Shown piece by piece: positions 41,441-53,090 of a DNA stretch of 64,000 nucleotides. The notes below the pieces were generated by a model, which saw only the letters and a program-made list of their open reading frames with translations, made no database searches and was not told the DNA's origin. Source of the DNA: Siphonodentalium dalli (lineage: Eukaryota; Mollusca; Scaphopoda; Gadilida; Siphonodentaliidae). Within the stretch, counting starts at the first letter, position 1, and every line of letters begins with the position of its first letter. Where the stretch lies: the NCBI GenBank assembly GCA_032622095.1, contig CP136069.1, positions 121,570,126 through 121,634,125 on the forward strand. The letters run 5' to 3'. Both the position numbers and the translations under genes were made by a program.

Positions 41441-43636
41441 ACTAGCCGATGAGCCCGACGTTGTCCGGGCTATTCATCCGGGCTATTCAAAAACCAAATT
41501 TCAAGTCGATAACTCCACCCGTTTCCGAGATCTGGTCTGCGCATGCGCGAAGCTGGCGTCGCACGGGATCGGCGACCCGATAAAATTCGTATCCGGGGCA
41601 AGCTACATTCACATAGCAAATTTCAAGTCGATAGCTCCACCCGTTTCCGATATCTCGTCTGCGCATGCGCGAAGCTGGCGTCGCACGGGCTCGGCGACCC
41701 GATAAAATTCGTATCCGGGGCAAGATACATTCTCGTAGCAAATTTCAAGTCACCAAATTTTAAGTCGATAGCTCCACCCGTTTCCGAGATCTCGTCTGCG
41801 CATGCCAAATTTCAAGTCGATAGCTCTACCCGTTTCCGAGATCTCGTCTGCGCATGCGCGAAGCTAGCGTCGCACGGGCCCGGCGACCCGATAAAATTCG
41901 TATCCGGGGCAAGATACATTCACATACCAAATTTCAAGTCGATAGCTCCACCCGTTTCCGAGATCTCGTCTGCGCATGCGCGAAGCTGGCGTCGCACGGG
42001 CTCGGCGACCCGATAAAATTCGTATCCGGGGCAAGATACATTCACATACCAAATTTCAAGTCGATAGCTCCACCCGTTTCCGAGATCTCGTCTGCGCATG
42101 CGCGAAGTGGGCACCGCACGGGCTCGCCAATACGACAACGTCCACCGCCTGGTCAAACTACACACACGCACCAAGTTTCGTCCCGATCGGTCGAGAATCG
42201 TAGATTTGTATTAATGACAGACAGACAGACAGACAAACATACAGACAGAGGTCTTCAAAATATATATGAGACTAGCCGATGAGCCCGACGTTGTCCGGGC
42301 TATTCATCCGGGCTATTCAAAAACCAAATTTAAAGTCGATAGCTCTACCCGTTTCGGAGATCTGGTCTGCGCATGCGCGAAGCTGGCGTCGCACGGGCTC
42401 GGCGACCCGATAAAATTCGTATCCGGGGCAAGATACATTCACATACCAAATTTCAAGTCGATAGCTCCACCCGTTCCGAGATCTCGTCTGCGCATGCGCG
42501 AAGCTGGCGTCGCACGGGCTCGGCGACCCGGGCTATTCAAAAACCAAATTTCAAGTCGATAGCTCCACCCGTTTCCGAGATCTGGTCTGCGCATGCGCGA
42601 AGCTGGCGTCGCACGGGCTCGGCGACCCGATAAAATTCGTATCCGGGGCAAGCTACATTCACATAGCAAATTTCAAGTCGATAGCTCCACCCGTTTCCGA
42701 GATCTCGTCTGCGCATGCGCGAAGCTGGCGTCGCACGGGCTCGGCGACCCGATAAAATTCGTATCCGGGGCAAGATACATTCACATACCAAATTTCAAGT
42801 CGATAGCTCCACCCGTTTCCGAGATCTCGTCTGCGCATGGGCGAAGCTGGCGTCGCACGGGCCCGGCGACCCGATAAAATTCGTATCCGGGGCAAGATAC
42901 ATTCACATACCAAATTTCAAGTCGATAGCTCCACCCGTTTCCGAGATCTCGTCTGCGCATGCGCGAAGTGGGCACCGCACGGGCTCGCCAATACGACAAC
43001 GTCCACCGCCTGGTCAAACTACACACACGCACCAAGTTTCGTCCCGATCGGTCGAGAATCGTAGATTTGTATTAATGACAGACAGACAGACAGACAAACA
43101 TACAGACAGAGGTCTTCAAAATATATATGAGACTAGCCGATGAGCCCGACGTTGTCCGGGCTATTCAAAAACCAAATTTCAAGTCGATAGCTCTACCCGT
43201 TTCCTAGATATGGTCTGCGCATGCGCGAAGCTGGCGTCGCACGGGCTCGGCGACCCGATAAAATTCGTATCCGGGGCAAGATACATTCACATACCAAATT
43301 TCAAGTCGATAGCTCCACCCGTTTCCGAGATCTGGTCTGCGCATGCGCGAAGCTGGCGTCGCACGGGCTCGGCGACCCGATAAAATTCGTATCCGGGGCA
43401 AGATACATTCACATACCAAATTTCAAGTCGATAGCTCCAGCCGTTTCCGATATCTCGTCTGCGCATGCGCGAAGCGGGTGCCACACGGGCTCGCCAATAC
43501 GACAACGACGACCGCCTTGTCAAACTACACATACATACCAAGTTTCGTCCCGATCGGTCGAGAATCGTAGATTTGTATAAATGACAGACAGACAGACAGA
43601 CAGACATACAGACAGAGGTCTTCAAAATATATATGA
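41441..43636 (+). repeat. Modular units 3-5 carrying a 122 bp satellite-like monomer
   Basis: The 122 bp monomer runs CCAAATTTCAAGTCGATAGC, TCCACCCGTTTCCGAGATCT, CGTCTGCGCATGCGCGAAGC, TGGCGTCGCACGGGCTCGGC, GACCCGATAAAATTCGTATC, then CGGGGCAAGATACATTCACATA. About five, six and three monomers sit in units 3, 4 and 5. Each unit closes with a variant monomer (GCGAAGTGGGCACC...), a GTCCCGATCGGTCGAGAATC segment and a GACAGACA tail. The GC content is far above that of the flanks. Confidence 0.85.
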
Positions 43637-44320
43637 GATAACATTCGTATCCGGGGCAAGATACATTCACATAGCAAATTTCAAGTCGATAGCTCCACCC
43701 GTTTCCGAGATCTCGTCTGCGCATGCGCGAAGTGGGCGCCGCACGGGCTCGCCAATACGACAACGTCGACCGCCTGGTCAAACTACAAACACGAACCAAG
43801 TTTCGTCCCGATCGGTCGAGAATCCCCCCCCCCTTCCCTTCCTATGAACGACAGCACAACACGCATTTTTTTGTTTTTCATGAATTAATTCATGGTACCC
43901 GTCCCTCAAAGACTGACCCGATGAAAAAGTCCCATGTTCCTAGGACATATATGACACAACAACCCATTCTGCCTTTTTAATCGAGATAATTGCATTCCGC
44001 GTTCCGTTTTGCATCCGTATTTTACGCATGGGTAGCCGTTTAGCAGCTTCGATTGTAATAAAGAGCGTTAATCCTTAACACCTCCGAATATGGTCAATAT
44101 AAAGATCGTTAATGCCTTAACCCTACGAAGTGGCGTTTGCGGTGATTTTGATGATTGGGAGTGGGGAATCGGTGTTCAGAGCTTGTCCAAAATGCGACGT
44201 CGACGATTCCCGTGGGATTTTACCTTTGGATAGGAAGTTTGGTCTCGATCGGTCAACCCGTTTTCGATTCTATAAAGGACATACAGACAGACAGAGGTCT
44301 TCAAAATATATATGAGATAT

Positions 44321-44849
44321 ATGCTTGTGTGGGACATGCAGCCTCTTGCGAGTAGTGTCGAAAGTTCATATAGCAGTTTCAATAAAGTTATTCCAAATGC
44401 AAAAGTTCCATCATGCATGATGTTGAATATCAATTTTCCCAGTTCTGAAAGTTACACATCCGGATCCAGCACAACTGTTGAAACAATTCCAATTAAAGTC
44501 CCACAAATGTTGATTATTTTCCAGCAAACATGACAAATTTTGATGCAATTCAAACTAATACACAGATGATCTCTAATGAGTCGCAATTCTAAACGAAATG
44601 TATCAACCGAGTGCACTAAATTCAATTCGAGCCGAGCTTTAGGTTAATATATTTATAACTGCGACGAATTTCAGATCCATTTTATAACATAATCACATTT
44701 TAGCAAGCAAAAATGATCTCGAAACGGCTGGGGTTAAAACAAATTAATATTGATTTCCGTATCGCAACCACAGAGGAAGTTGAGACACCGTCAAGAAAAA
44801 TATATTTCCATTTTAAATGTGTCTTTTCATTTCATGTTGACAAAATTGT
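44321..44849. other. Gene-free stretch between two repeat arrays
   Basis: No coding or structural feature was recognised. Confidence 0.45.
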
Positions 44850-45735
44850 TCAACCACCCTTATCAACCACCCTTATCACCCATGTTTATCTCACAGTCAA
44901 CACTAAATAACCACCCTTATCACCCATGTTTATCTCACAGTCAACACTAAATAACCACCCTTATCACCCATGTTTATCTCACAGTCAACACTAAATAACC
45001 ACCATTATCGCCCATGTTTATCTCACAGTCAACACTAAATAACCACCCTTATCACCAATGTTTATCTCACAGTCAACACTGTATAACCACCCTTATCTCC
45101 CATGTTTATCTCACAGGTGGTCAACACTAAATAACCACCCTTATCCCCCATGTTTATCTCACAGTCAACACTAAATAACCACCCTTATCAGCCATGTTTA
45201 TCTCACATGTGGTCAACAATAAATAACCACCCTTATCACCCATGTTTATCTCACATGTGGTCAACACTAAATAACCACCCTTATCACCCATGTTTATCTC
45301 ACAGTCAACACTAAATAACCACCATTATCGCCCATGTTTATCTCACAGTCAACACTAAATAACCACCCTTATCACCAATGTTTATCTCACAGTCAACACT
45401 ATATAACCACCCTTATCTCCCATGTTTATCTCACATGTGGTCAACACTAAATAACCACCCTTATCCCCCATGTTTATCTCACAGTCAACACTAAATAACC
45501 ACCCTTATCAGCCATGTTTATCTCACATGTGGTCAACACTAAATAACCACCCTTATCACCCATGTTTATCTCACATGTGGTCAACACTAAATGACCACCC
45601 TTATCCCCCATGTTTATCTCACAGTCAACACTAAATAACCACCCTTATCAGCCATGTTTATCTCACATGTGGTCAACACTAAATAACCACCCTTATCACC
45701 CATGTTTATCTCACACGTGGTCAACACTAAATAAC
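44850..45735 (+). repeat. 44/48 bp satellite with 320 bp higher-order period
   Basis: Nineteen copies of TAACCACCCTTATCACCCAT + GTTTATCTCACAGTCAACAC + TAAA. Some copies carry CACATGTGGTC instead of CACAGTC, making them 48 bp. Variant copies (ACCATTATCG, CACCAATG, CTCCC, CCCCC, AGCC) recur in fixed order. The ACCATTATCG copy at 45001 reappears at 45321, exactly 320 bp later (four 44-mers plus three 48-mers). Confidence 0.95.
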
Positions 45736-46950
45736 CTAACAAATTGAATATTGCGCTAGCTTTTGTGTCACTCCGCGTGCCGATAATACACGGGTGTCTT
45801 AATTATTAAACATATGAGGCCTGGTTTATGAGCTAGTTTTGTGATAAATCTTGTTATGTTTAAGTTATGGAAATAGCTTCAGCAAATGTGTGAAAACTAT
45901 GCCATTAGGGTGAAACTACTAGGTCTTAGCAGGTACGCATGATTAACCCCTCTCTGTTAACTGGTATTCGGGATTCAGGGGGTAGGGATGGCACACTCAC
46001 ACGTGCACATTCGCGTAACACAATTATTAAGATAATTGTATACAGGTACATGTACTCAATTTGGTTTCTTCTTCAGTTATATCATTCCAGTGTGCATATA
46101 TATACTGACAGATATTGTTTGTGAGAGTTTGGATTGCCTCCACTTCTCTCAAAGGAAGATTTACAAAATGCCGCCCATGCAGAAAGCTTAGATATATCAA
46201 CAAAAACATGAAGTTTTATATTGTCGGTCATGCATGGAGCTGAAAATGTCCTTGGAGCTTTGCCAGAAACTCAAGGAAAAAAATATTGATGTGATGTCCT
46301 CCCTCAGACAGGAATAGTTCCCCATGCAGAAGAAACAAACATGACTGGATAACATTAAGTGGACTGTATAGTGTTTGGTATCTATCAAGGCGCTGTATGA
46401 AAAGGACCAATATGCATAGCGATTTGTGTTAATTTCTTCTAAATACAAGTGAACAACCACCTTCACAAAATTGATCTATATCATTTAGTGTATGCTGATA
46501 TTTGAGAACAGGTTCATGGACATCAATGAATCAGCTGCTATCAGCAGATTCTTTCATAAGAGCTGACGTTCTGCTAACTTCTTACCTATGTGTGACTCAG
46601 GTTGCATGGTAACATACACTGTTGGACAAATATATGATCTTGAAATACAATCGATAGATGATTCTATTATATCTATGGACTGATGGCATTGCTGCATATG
46701 GGGAGTATAGATACTGAAGCGTTTTTATTTTAGTCCTCTAGCTTGTTTGTATACTCACACTGATTGGTATAACCACATCACAACCGAAGAGCAATTTGTG
46801 ACGAACAGACTGTAGGTTTTGAATCGATGGCTATACGTTTCTGGATCAAGTCCATTCATTCCACACAACCAAGCTGCCACGAGGCAGGCATATGCGTCTG
46901 GTATACTTCGAATATTATTATACGTCCTACTTTTCGAAGACAAATGTGGG
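45736..46950. other. Gene-free stretch
   Basis: No recognisable gene. Short frames on the - strand near 46197-46466 have no family features. Confidence 0.45.
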
Positions 46951-47400
46951 TATACTTATAGGCTGGGCTGACTGTGTCCGACTGTCGTCCGTCCGGGCAT
47001 GTAGATGTAACCATGGGTTATCGGATGTCGATGAAATTTGGCATGGCTATTTGCCATCACGACTGCTTTCAAAACAGGAACAACTGGCGTGTTGTTCGCG
47101 CGTTCCTTTCTGGAGTTATCCTTCTTTGTTTATCCGGAAAGCTTGGTTTTGTGACCGTCCGCCTCAAATATCTCAACCATGGTTCAACGGTGCTGAGCGA
47201 CATTTGGTATGGAAGTTCGTCACCACGCAGGACTTCTTCCAGAAGAGGGGCAACCGCATGATTTGTTCACATTTTCCATTCTAGAGTATCCTTCTTTGTT
47301 TATTTGAAAACCTTATTTTTTTGTCCACTCGCGCAGATATCTCAGCCATGGGTCAACTGCTTTTCGTGCAGACTTTTGACGAGAGTTTGCCTTGATGATT
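46951..47400 (+). repeat. GTCCGTCC-headed modular repeat
   Basis: A GTCGTCCGTCCGGGC head is followed by two-plus copies of a ~190 bp module. Shared words are TGGCATGG/TTTGGTATGG, GGAGTTATCC/AGAGTATCC + TTCTTTGTTTAT, and ATATCTCA(A/G)CCATGG(T/G)TCAAC. The 130-codon open frame at 46892-47284 is a repeat translation. It has the same modular style as 5842-6406. Confidence 0.5.
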
Positions 47401-49300
47401 CATGAACGGGTTACCTCATCGAGATCCGACATACCAGCTTCACTACGAGTCCCTCTTACATTTGACCTAGCCAGTATTTTGCATAGAAATTGTATGCACT
47501 GTTCAAATGAATTCCAACACGCTCTATTATTTGACGATTTGAGCGAATAAATAATTGCATTGAATTGAGCACATACTGTATACGGAGTATTAGACACTAT
47601 ACATTCTCTTGGAAGCTGAAACAACCAGATTACTGAATGTATGCATGACCATAGACCGTGTGCTATTGTTGAACAAGCACAAATTGCTAAATAAAATGCA
47701 TATAGAAAGTCCTTGGAGCGATATGACATTGCATGTGTATACGCCTTATGTTATAAAGTATGTATAACCCATGTGCGATTGTTTTCAGTAGAACAATCTG
47801 ATAGCTTGACAAAATGAGAAAGAAGAAAACAGAATGATAAACAACTTCTTCCTGAGTCAAAGTGGACATGAACTCATCAGACCTAGGAAGAAAACGGTGT
47901 TGATTCATTTATTTAAAATGTATATATACATGGACACCTAGATATTCTTCCCTGTTCTTCACTTTTATCGCAGAAGCGACGATGATATTATATGTCAGGA
48001 CTAAGATTTCCGACAGTTTTAAAAATGGCTATCGATAAAATCCATATATCTTGATATAAATAATGTAATGCGCTTACAATAAATATATATTTGAGGCGAC
48101 AATTTAATTTTTTAAAGTAAAAATACGTTGATGTAACCAATCTGCATTTTAGGCACAAATAGCTGCTTTCATAACACCATGGAATAACTACATTTATGTT
48201 ACTCAAAATATGTGTTGTCTTAACTTTTAAACATGTTGTATACCTTTACCACCATACCCGCATATGTATCATGATAATGGATAATGTTCTCTCATATACA
48301 GTAACCCAAGTACGTATAAGATCAACTGCTGTCGATTTCTCAAACAAAATATACACATAAATCGACTGGAAAACAGACAGCATTGTTTCTTGGTGGGTGT
48401 CTATTGTGAGACAAGCTTGAATTGTGTTATGGGAATGTGAAACTTTATTCAATATATATGTCTTTAATCAGGAGGATAATAATTTAAAAATATATAGAAA
48501 ATTAAGCGAGGGCTGTTTTCTTTCCAAGGCATACTATTATGAAATCTCTCGAATCAACAATACATAAAGTTCTGTCTCATAATCTACGGTCAAGATGTTG
48601 TGACAAAACTCAATTAAAAATTTAAGGGTTTCAGTGTCGAGAGACAGCCACATGTTGAGGTTTGTTAATGTCATCAAGATTATTACAGAAAATGTGATTC
48701 AATGCTATTTTGTGTGTGCCATTTTAAGTTGCTGGGCAAACAAAGCTCAAAAGAAAATACTTTGTGAGATCAGGTTTCGGTCATAAAATTCCTGACAAAT
48801 TTGCTAGATGTGTGATGTAAAATTGATGCCATTTGTCACGAAATATTATCGATTTTCTGTGTTGTCTGATTGCGCAGGGTCACTGGTCGCCCGTCTCACC
48901 GTGAAATGTGTTATGGGAACGCCGCGTGGATTGGAGACGATATATTTTACTCAATGGCAACGCATTATTATGTCGTGGCGTTTGTGGGGGCAATCATTTT
49001 AAAATTGTGACTATACGAGAATACAGAGGGATGTGGAAATTATTACTGTGCTGCATGTACATGTACACTATAAGTTTAGGTTCTCAATGTTTGTTTTCTA
49101 AAGTTGTTATTTTCGTGGCCTTTATTAACCAATATGAAAATATCGAGGTAAACCTATTATGTGTATAAAACATTCAAAAACGTATATTGTAAAATATTTT
49201 AATACTGGCAGCGTGGCTTGTTGTAAACCGACCATAATCACTATGGCTTTTCCTATCACTGGTGGAAACATCAGTGCAGCCGATATATTATTTCCCCGAA
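47401..49300. other. Gene-free stretch
   Basis: No recognisable gene or large repeat; simple AT-rich sequence. Confidence 0.45.
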
Positions 49301-49309
49301 CGGAGGGTT

Positions 49310-50110
49310 CGGGTGAATATAGTAGAGATCCACAGCACAACTCAAGAATCGATAGTCCAATTTGGATGCCCTTAAAATGTGGTATGCCAGTAGATCAGCA
49401 TTGTGGAAAGGGTCTCCACATAGCGCAGGTTTTGTCTACACTTATTCCCCAGAGTTATGGCCCTTTGCTGGACTTAATGTAAAGCGCATCAATGCGTCCA
49501 TACCAAACATTATGCTGTGGATGTCTTTATTGTTGGATTTCGTTGTCCTTTGGCATGGTTATAGTACAGGTTGGGGGAATGGATATCCACATACTACGGG
49601 TTTCTTACATTAACTTTTACCAGAGTTACGGCCCTTGTTTGACTTGGAAATTTGTGAATTTTGTGTACGAAACATTTCAGCTTGTAACTCGGGTGTCAAT
49701 TAACGGATTTCGTTGTCCTTTCGCAATATTATATCACATGTCGGTGGAAAGGATATCCACGTACTACGGTTTTTGTCCATGAATTTTTACCAGAGTTTCG
49801 GTTCTTGTTTGACTTGGCATTTTGTGAATTGAGGTTTCGGGGGTATATAGTGGGGACAATTCGTCCGTCCGTCCTTCATAATGCAGGTGTTGTCCGCACT
49901 TTTTTTTGGCATAGCTATGGCCCTTTGTCAGAAATATGACCCGGGGTTTGTTTTGTCAGCACTTTTTTCCAGAGTTATGGCACTTTGCCAGAGTTTTGAC
50001 CCGGGGTTAAATTGAGAGAAATACGCCATTATTACTTAATTTTCTCTCTAAATATTGCCAAAATTGAGCGTACAGTCGGGGGCATTGGCCCACGCTTGGT
50101 GTTGCCCTTG
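49310..50110 (+). repeat. Modular repeat (CCAGAGTTATGGCCCTTTG modules)
   Basis: It starts with a hairpin (CCCCGAACGGAGGGTTCGGG). It then repeats ATATCCACATA(C/G), GTTTTGTC(T/C)(A/G)CACTT, CCAGAGTTATGGCCCTTTG and GACTTGG(A/C)(A/T)TTTGTGAAT four to five times, with a GTCCGTCCGTCC patch near 49862. It ends near GGCATTGGCCCACGCTTGGT. The open frames across it are repeat translations. Confidence 0.55.
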
Positions 50111-51296
50111 TTAATATAGTTTAAAATAATATATGTTCTTGAATGTTTCATGCAGACACAGGCGTTTTCACAAATCGCGAAAATAACAACATACCACTGG
50201 CCCTGAAATTATAACGGGACTTGTTCTTAACAGTAGTATTTTCGCCAACCCCATGGCAAATTACCCGGACCACTTAACCAGGGGTGACCACCGAAGTGTC
50301 TGGTAATGTAACCGCACTGCAGTTAAGATGGATTATCAGCTAAAAGTCACCATAACTTTTGGCCGGTTATAAAGTAAAACGTGTGTTAAAAGTTACTTGT
50401 GACGTCTGTGCTGGTAGTTTTCAGATCCACTAGTGAAATTGGTATCTCATAACTGTGCGTCTACTCGCTCTTTGCAAATGTTTTATGTTAACGGCTTCAA
50501 CACTACAAACTGGGCCAAGTAATACCATTGATTGAGAACACGTTCGGTAAAGAATATAAACCAATGGATTTGTTACGTCTATTAATCTGGACCTTATACC
50601 AGTGCCATCTTATCCTCGTATCGACCTTTCTTACAAATATATTTACCAACATCGATCGATGTTATAGTTGACCGAATGATCTTGTATATTTCTATTAAGT
50701 CTGCTCTTAGTCTACGGTAAATTAGGGACATAATATTCAGTTTTCAATCCTTTCGCCGTATGATAGCTGGCATATTTTCGGAATGAGTTTTGTAGGTCTC
50801 ATTTTGGATTCTTTCCAAAGCTTTTGAATGCTTGACCAGTCATGATGTTCGGATTCGATTTCGTACTAAAAGACTGACATGACCAGTGATTTTATTAGTG
50901 GCACAATACCATCCCTTTTTTTTTAAATAAGTGAGTGATCTTTTGAGTTACCAAATGTTGACTACTCGCAAACTGATTTTATGTGAACATTAACTTTTTA
51001 GAGGGCTCTAATCGATTTTTGTATCTTCCGCGAAAATTTTGCACATGCTTCCTATTTTACATGGCAGGTCATTAATATAGATGATAAATAGTTCCGGTCA
51101 CAAAACGATACCCTGTAGAGTACCTGTAGAAAAACCACTTAATATATTCGTTCATTGAGATATAGCTTCTCCAACAACTACCCGTTATTTTCTGTTCTTC
51201 AAGAACATGATGAACCAGTGCAATATATTCCCGGTGATTCCGTATGCTTCCAGTTGTCTCAATAGTCGCTCGTGAGGAACTGAATCGAATTCCTTG

Positions 51297-51321
51297 TATA
51301 TATATATATATATATATATAT
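51297..51321. repeat. (TA)n microsatellite inside LINE RT motif A
   Basis: About 12 TA dinucleotides lie exactly between the LINE's RDKSQPIDS and KEFDSVPHE segments, where an IYLDFxKAFD-type motif would be expected. Confidence 0.9.
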
Positions 51322-51551
51322 AGAATCGATCGGCTGACTTTTATCGCGTGATCTTATCGAGATATATAAGAGCTGTGTTTGACATGATCTGCCAGATCTG
51401 AATCCATGTTGACAGGGAGAAAAACAAAGTTATAATTTCCATGTGATTTAGTGTGTGATTGAAAATAATTTGTTTGATGAAAGTTTCCATTAGCTTGCAA
51501 AGTATACTATACAACTAAGACTCTCTAGTCTGTAATTATTCGGGTCTGATC

Positions 51552-52688
51552 TAAGGGTGCATTTACACTGATATAGAACTGTATACAGATCTGTATGAAG
51601 TCACGTGTCGCGCATTACTGTGATCACAACATAATTACTAATAGTGAACGCGCGCTGATCAGCACTCTGGTAATTGACAATTCATTACGAGTCGTGTCAA
51701 TTTAGGCCAGACATAAAAATGGATCAACTATCAGCAGACAACAGCGATTTGGTATGTGCCGCATGTATTTAAAGTGTATCCTTATACCACTTGATAATGG
51801 TTCGAAGAAAGAATGAAAATCGCATAGGAATACACAACAAACAACCGTGTGCACAAATAGAGAGGCTAGAGAGCACCCATACAGCTTTAGATGGCGATTC
51901 CACCAATATTTAGGATTTCAGGTGATCATCTATATATCAAAAGGTCTCCTGTTTGACACCATCTGGGCGGTGGCCATTTTGGATCTGTATGAAATGGGTA
52001 TCCACCCTACGACACCCTTTATTTGACCAAATGTAGTAGAAATTCCAACTGATGACAATTCCAATGGCAATGTTGACCAAATGTAGGACAATATTTTTTT
52101 CTTAAATTAACTAGCAGTTTTTGACTGGCCACGGGGAGGGACCAGGACACAATCTTTCCAAGTGTTGGAAATTTCCAACCTGACACTTGCCCCATAAGGT
52201 TGGAAAACTTCCAGCTGATGGCCATCATGATTCCAGCCCAAAATTTTGATAAAAAGTAGGAAATTATGCAAATATTGGTCCGAAAACAATACCCCCCAAT
52301 ATAATGTTTGAAAATCAAACTACAAGATAATTTTAAACCTATTGTTGGTTTGGAAATTACAACTAATGTTGTGTCAGGTATGAAATTTCCAACTGTTGAA
52401 AATTTTGACCAAAGTTGCCACGTCCCTGTCCGTGTTCAATATTCGAAATACACGGGTTGAAATGACAACGAACGCTAAAACACATTCGCAAAGCCCGAGT
52501 AACAATTAATCAAAAACAGATTTGCCTGTCACAATTATTCGGCGTTGACCGTGGCGTATAGCGGACACGATTTTTGCTCACACGAACTAATACCGTTTTC
52601 ATTCTGTGTGCATTTCTATATCAACCCGTTTACACTAGTCTGCGTGTAGATCTGTGTACAGTTCTATAGCAATGTAAATGCACCCTAA
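51552..52688. mobile_element. Harbinger/PIF-like non-autonomous element, 1.1 kb, TAA target duplication
   Basis: TAA at 51552-51554 and 52686-52688 bound GGGTGCATTTACACTGATAT at the left and TGTAAATGCACCC at the right. The inverted repeats are about 45 bp and include ATAGAACTGTA and TACAGTTCTAT, with AGATCTGT words inside both. The interior repeats TTGGAAATTTCCAAC-like and GACCAAATGTAG words but encodes no transposase. Removing the element plus one TAA joins the interrupted LINE frame, confirming the boundaries. Confidence 0.85.
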
Positions 52689-53090
52689 CACTTTCTTTAA
52701 ACAATCATTCTCCATTGTTTTTAGCACGAAACAGCGGCACACTCATTTCGCTCGGCCATTCTTTCAAAAACTATGCCCGGTACTCTGTCAGGTGCATGCA
52801 TGGCTTTTATAAGAATTAAACTTTAAAGTTCTGCTACTGCAGGTGTGAAAATTAGGTCAGCTACATCTACACGCTTGTCGTCTCGGGTATCCAGTTTCGG
52901 TATAACTGAAAAGCCCTCCCGAGTGAAGACACCAGCGAAGAAGTAATTTAAACTTCAGCTTTATCGTGCTCCGCTGTGTCCAGCTGCGCATAGTGCCAGG
53001 CATGATCAGATCTGGAATCCCCTGCTTCCTGACAGAGTTCTTGTTAGCTTATGCCCAGGTTCGCTTTCGGTTTATTCGATTATACCATAG

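Larger units (their letters stand above)
40085..44320 (+). mobile_element. Tandem array of ACTAG-headed modular elements
   Basis: At least five elements stand head to tail, each starting ACTAG then (A/G)CCCGAC(T/G)T(C/T)GTCCGGGCT, a small hairpin. Each ends in a GACAGACA or CACACA tail and CAAAATATATA(A/T)(T/A)(A/G)AG. Units are 40218-40822, 40823-41440, 41441-42270, 42271-43131 and 43132-43636. There is a headless piece to about 43825, a tail-only piece ending near 44316, and a decayed tail at 40085-40217. Units 1-2 are built of TTGACCTTGAA...AAGGTCAAGGTCA modules, and units 3-5 of 122 bp GC-rich modules. The many overlapping open frames here are repeat translations and not genes. Confidence 0.75.
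50430..53090 (-). mobile_element. Decayed CR1/L2-like LINE, split by a Harbinger-like insertion
   Basis: It has no long open frame, yet - strand translation in shifting frames recovers an RT. From right to left: RKQGIPDL, KAEV, NYFFAGVFT and IPKLDTRDDKRVDVADLIFT (about 53010-52850); EMSVPLFRA and FKESVRSDPNNYR across the inserted element; IVCKLMETFIKQI; QHGFRSGRSCQTQLL (about 51410); KEFDSVPHERLLRQLEAYGI (51298-51240); IYINDLPCKIGSMCKIFAED (about 51085-51025); YRRLRADLIEIYKI (about 50715); and VEAVNI (about 50500). FADD has become FAED, and frameshifts and stops are numerous. This is an old, dead copy. Confidence 0.85.

Noticed and set aside
41358-43980. Many overlapping open frames of 70-170 codons on both strands (FKSIAPPVSEISSAHAR-type repeats)
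   Set aside because: They are translations of the 122 bp and related tandem modules. The period is not a multiple of three (122 bp), frames are open on both strands, and there is no start, splice or domain support.
46892-47284. 130-codon + strand open frame
   Set aside because: It lies inside the GTCCGTCC-headed modular repeat, and neighbouring frames are equally open.
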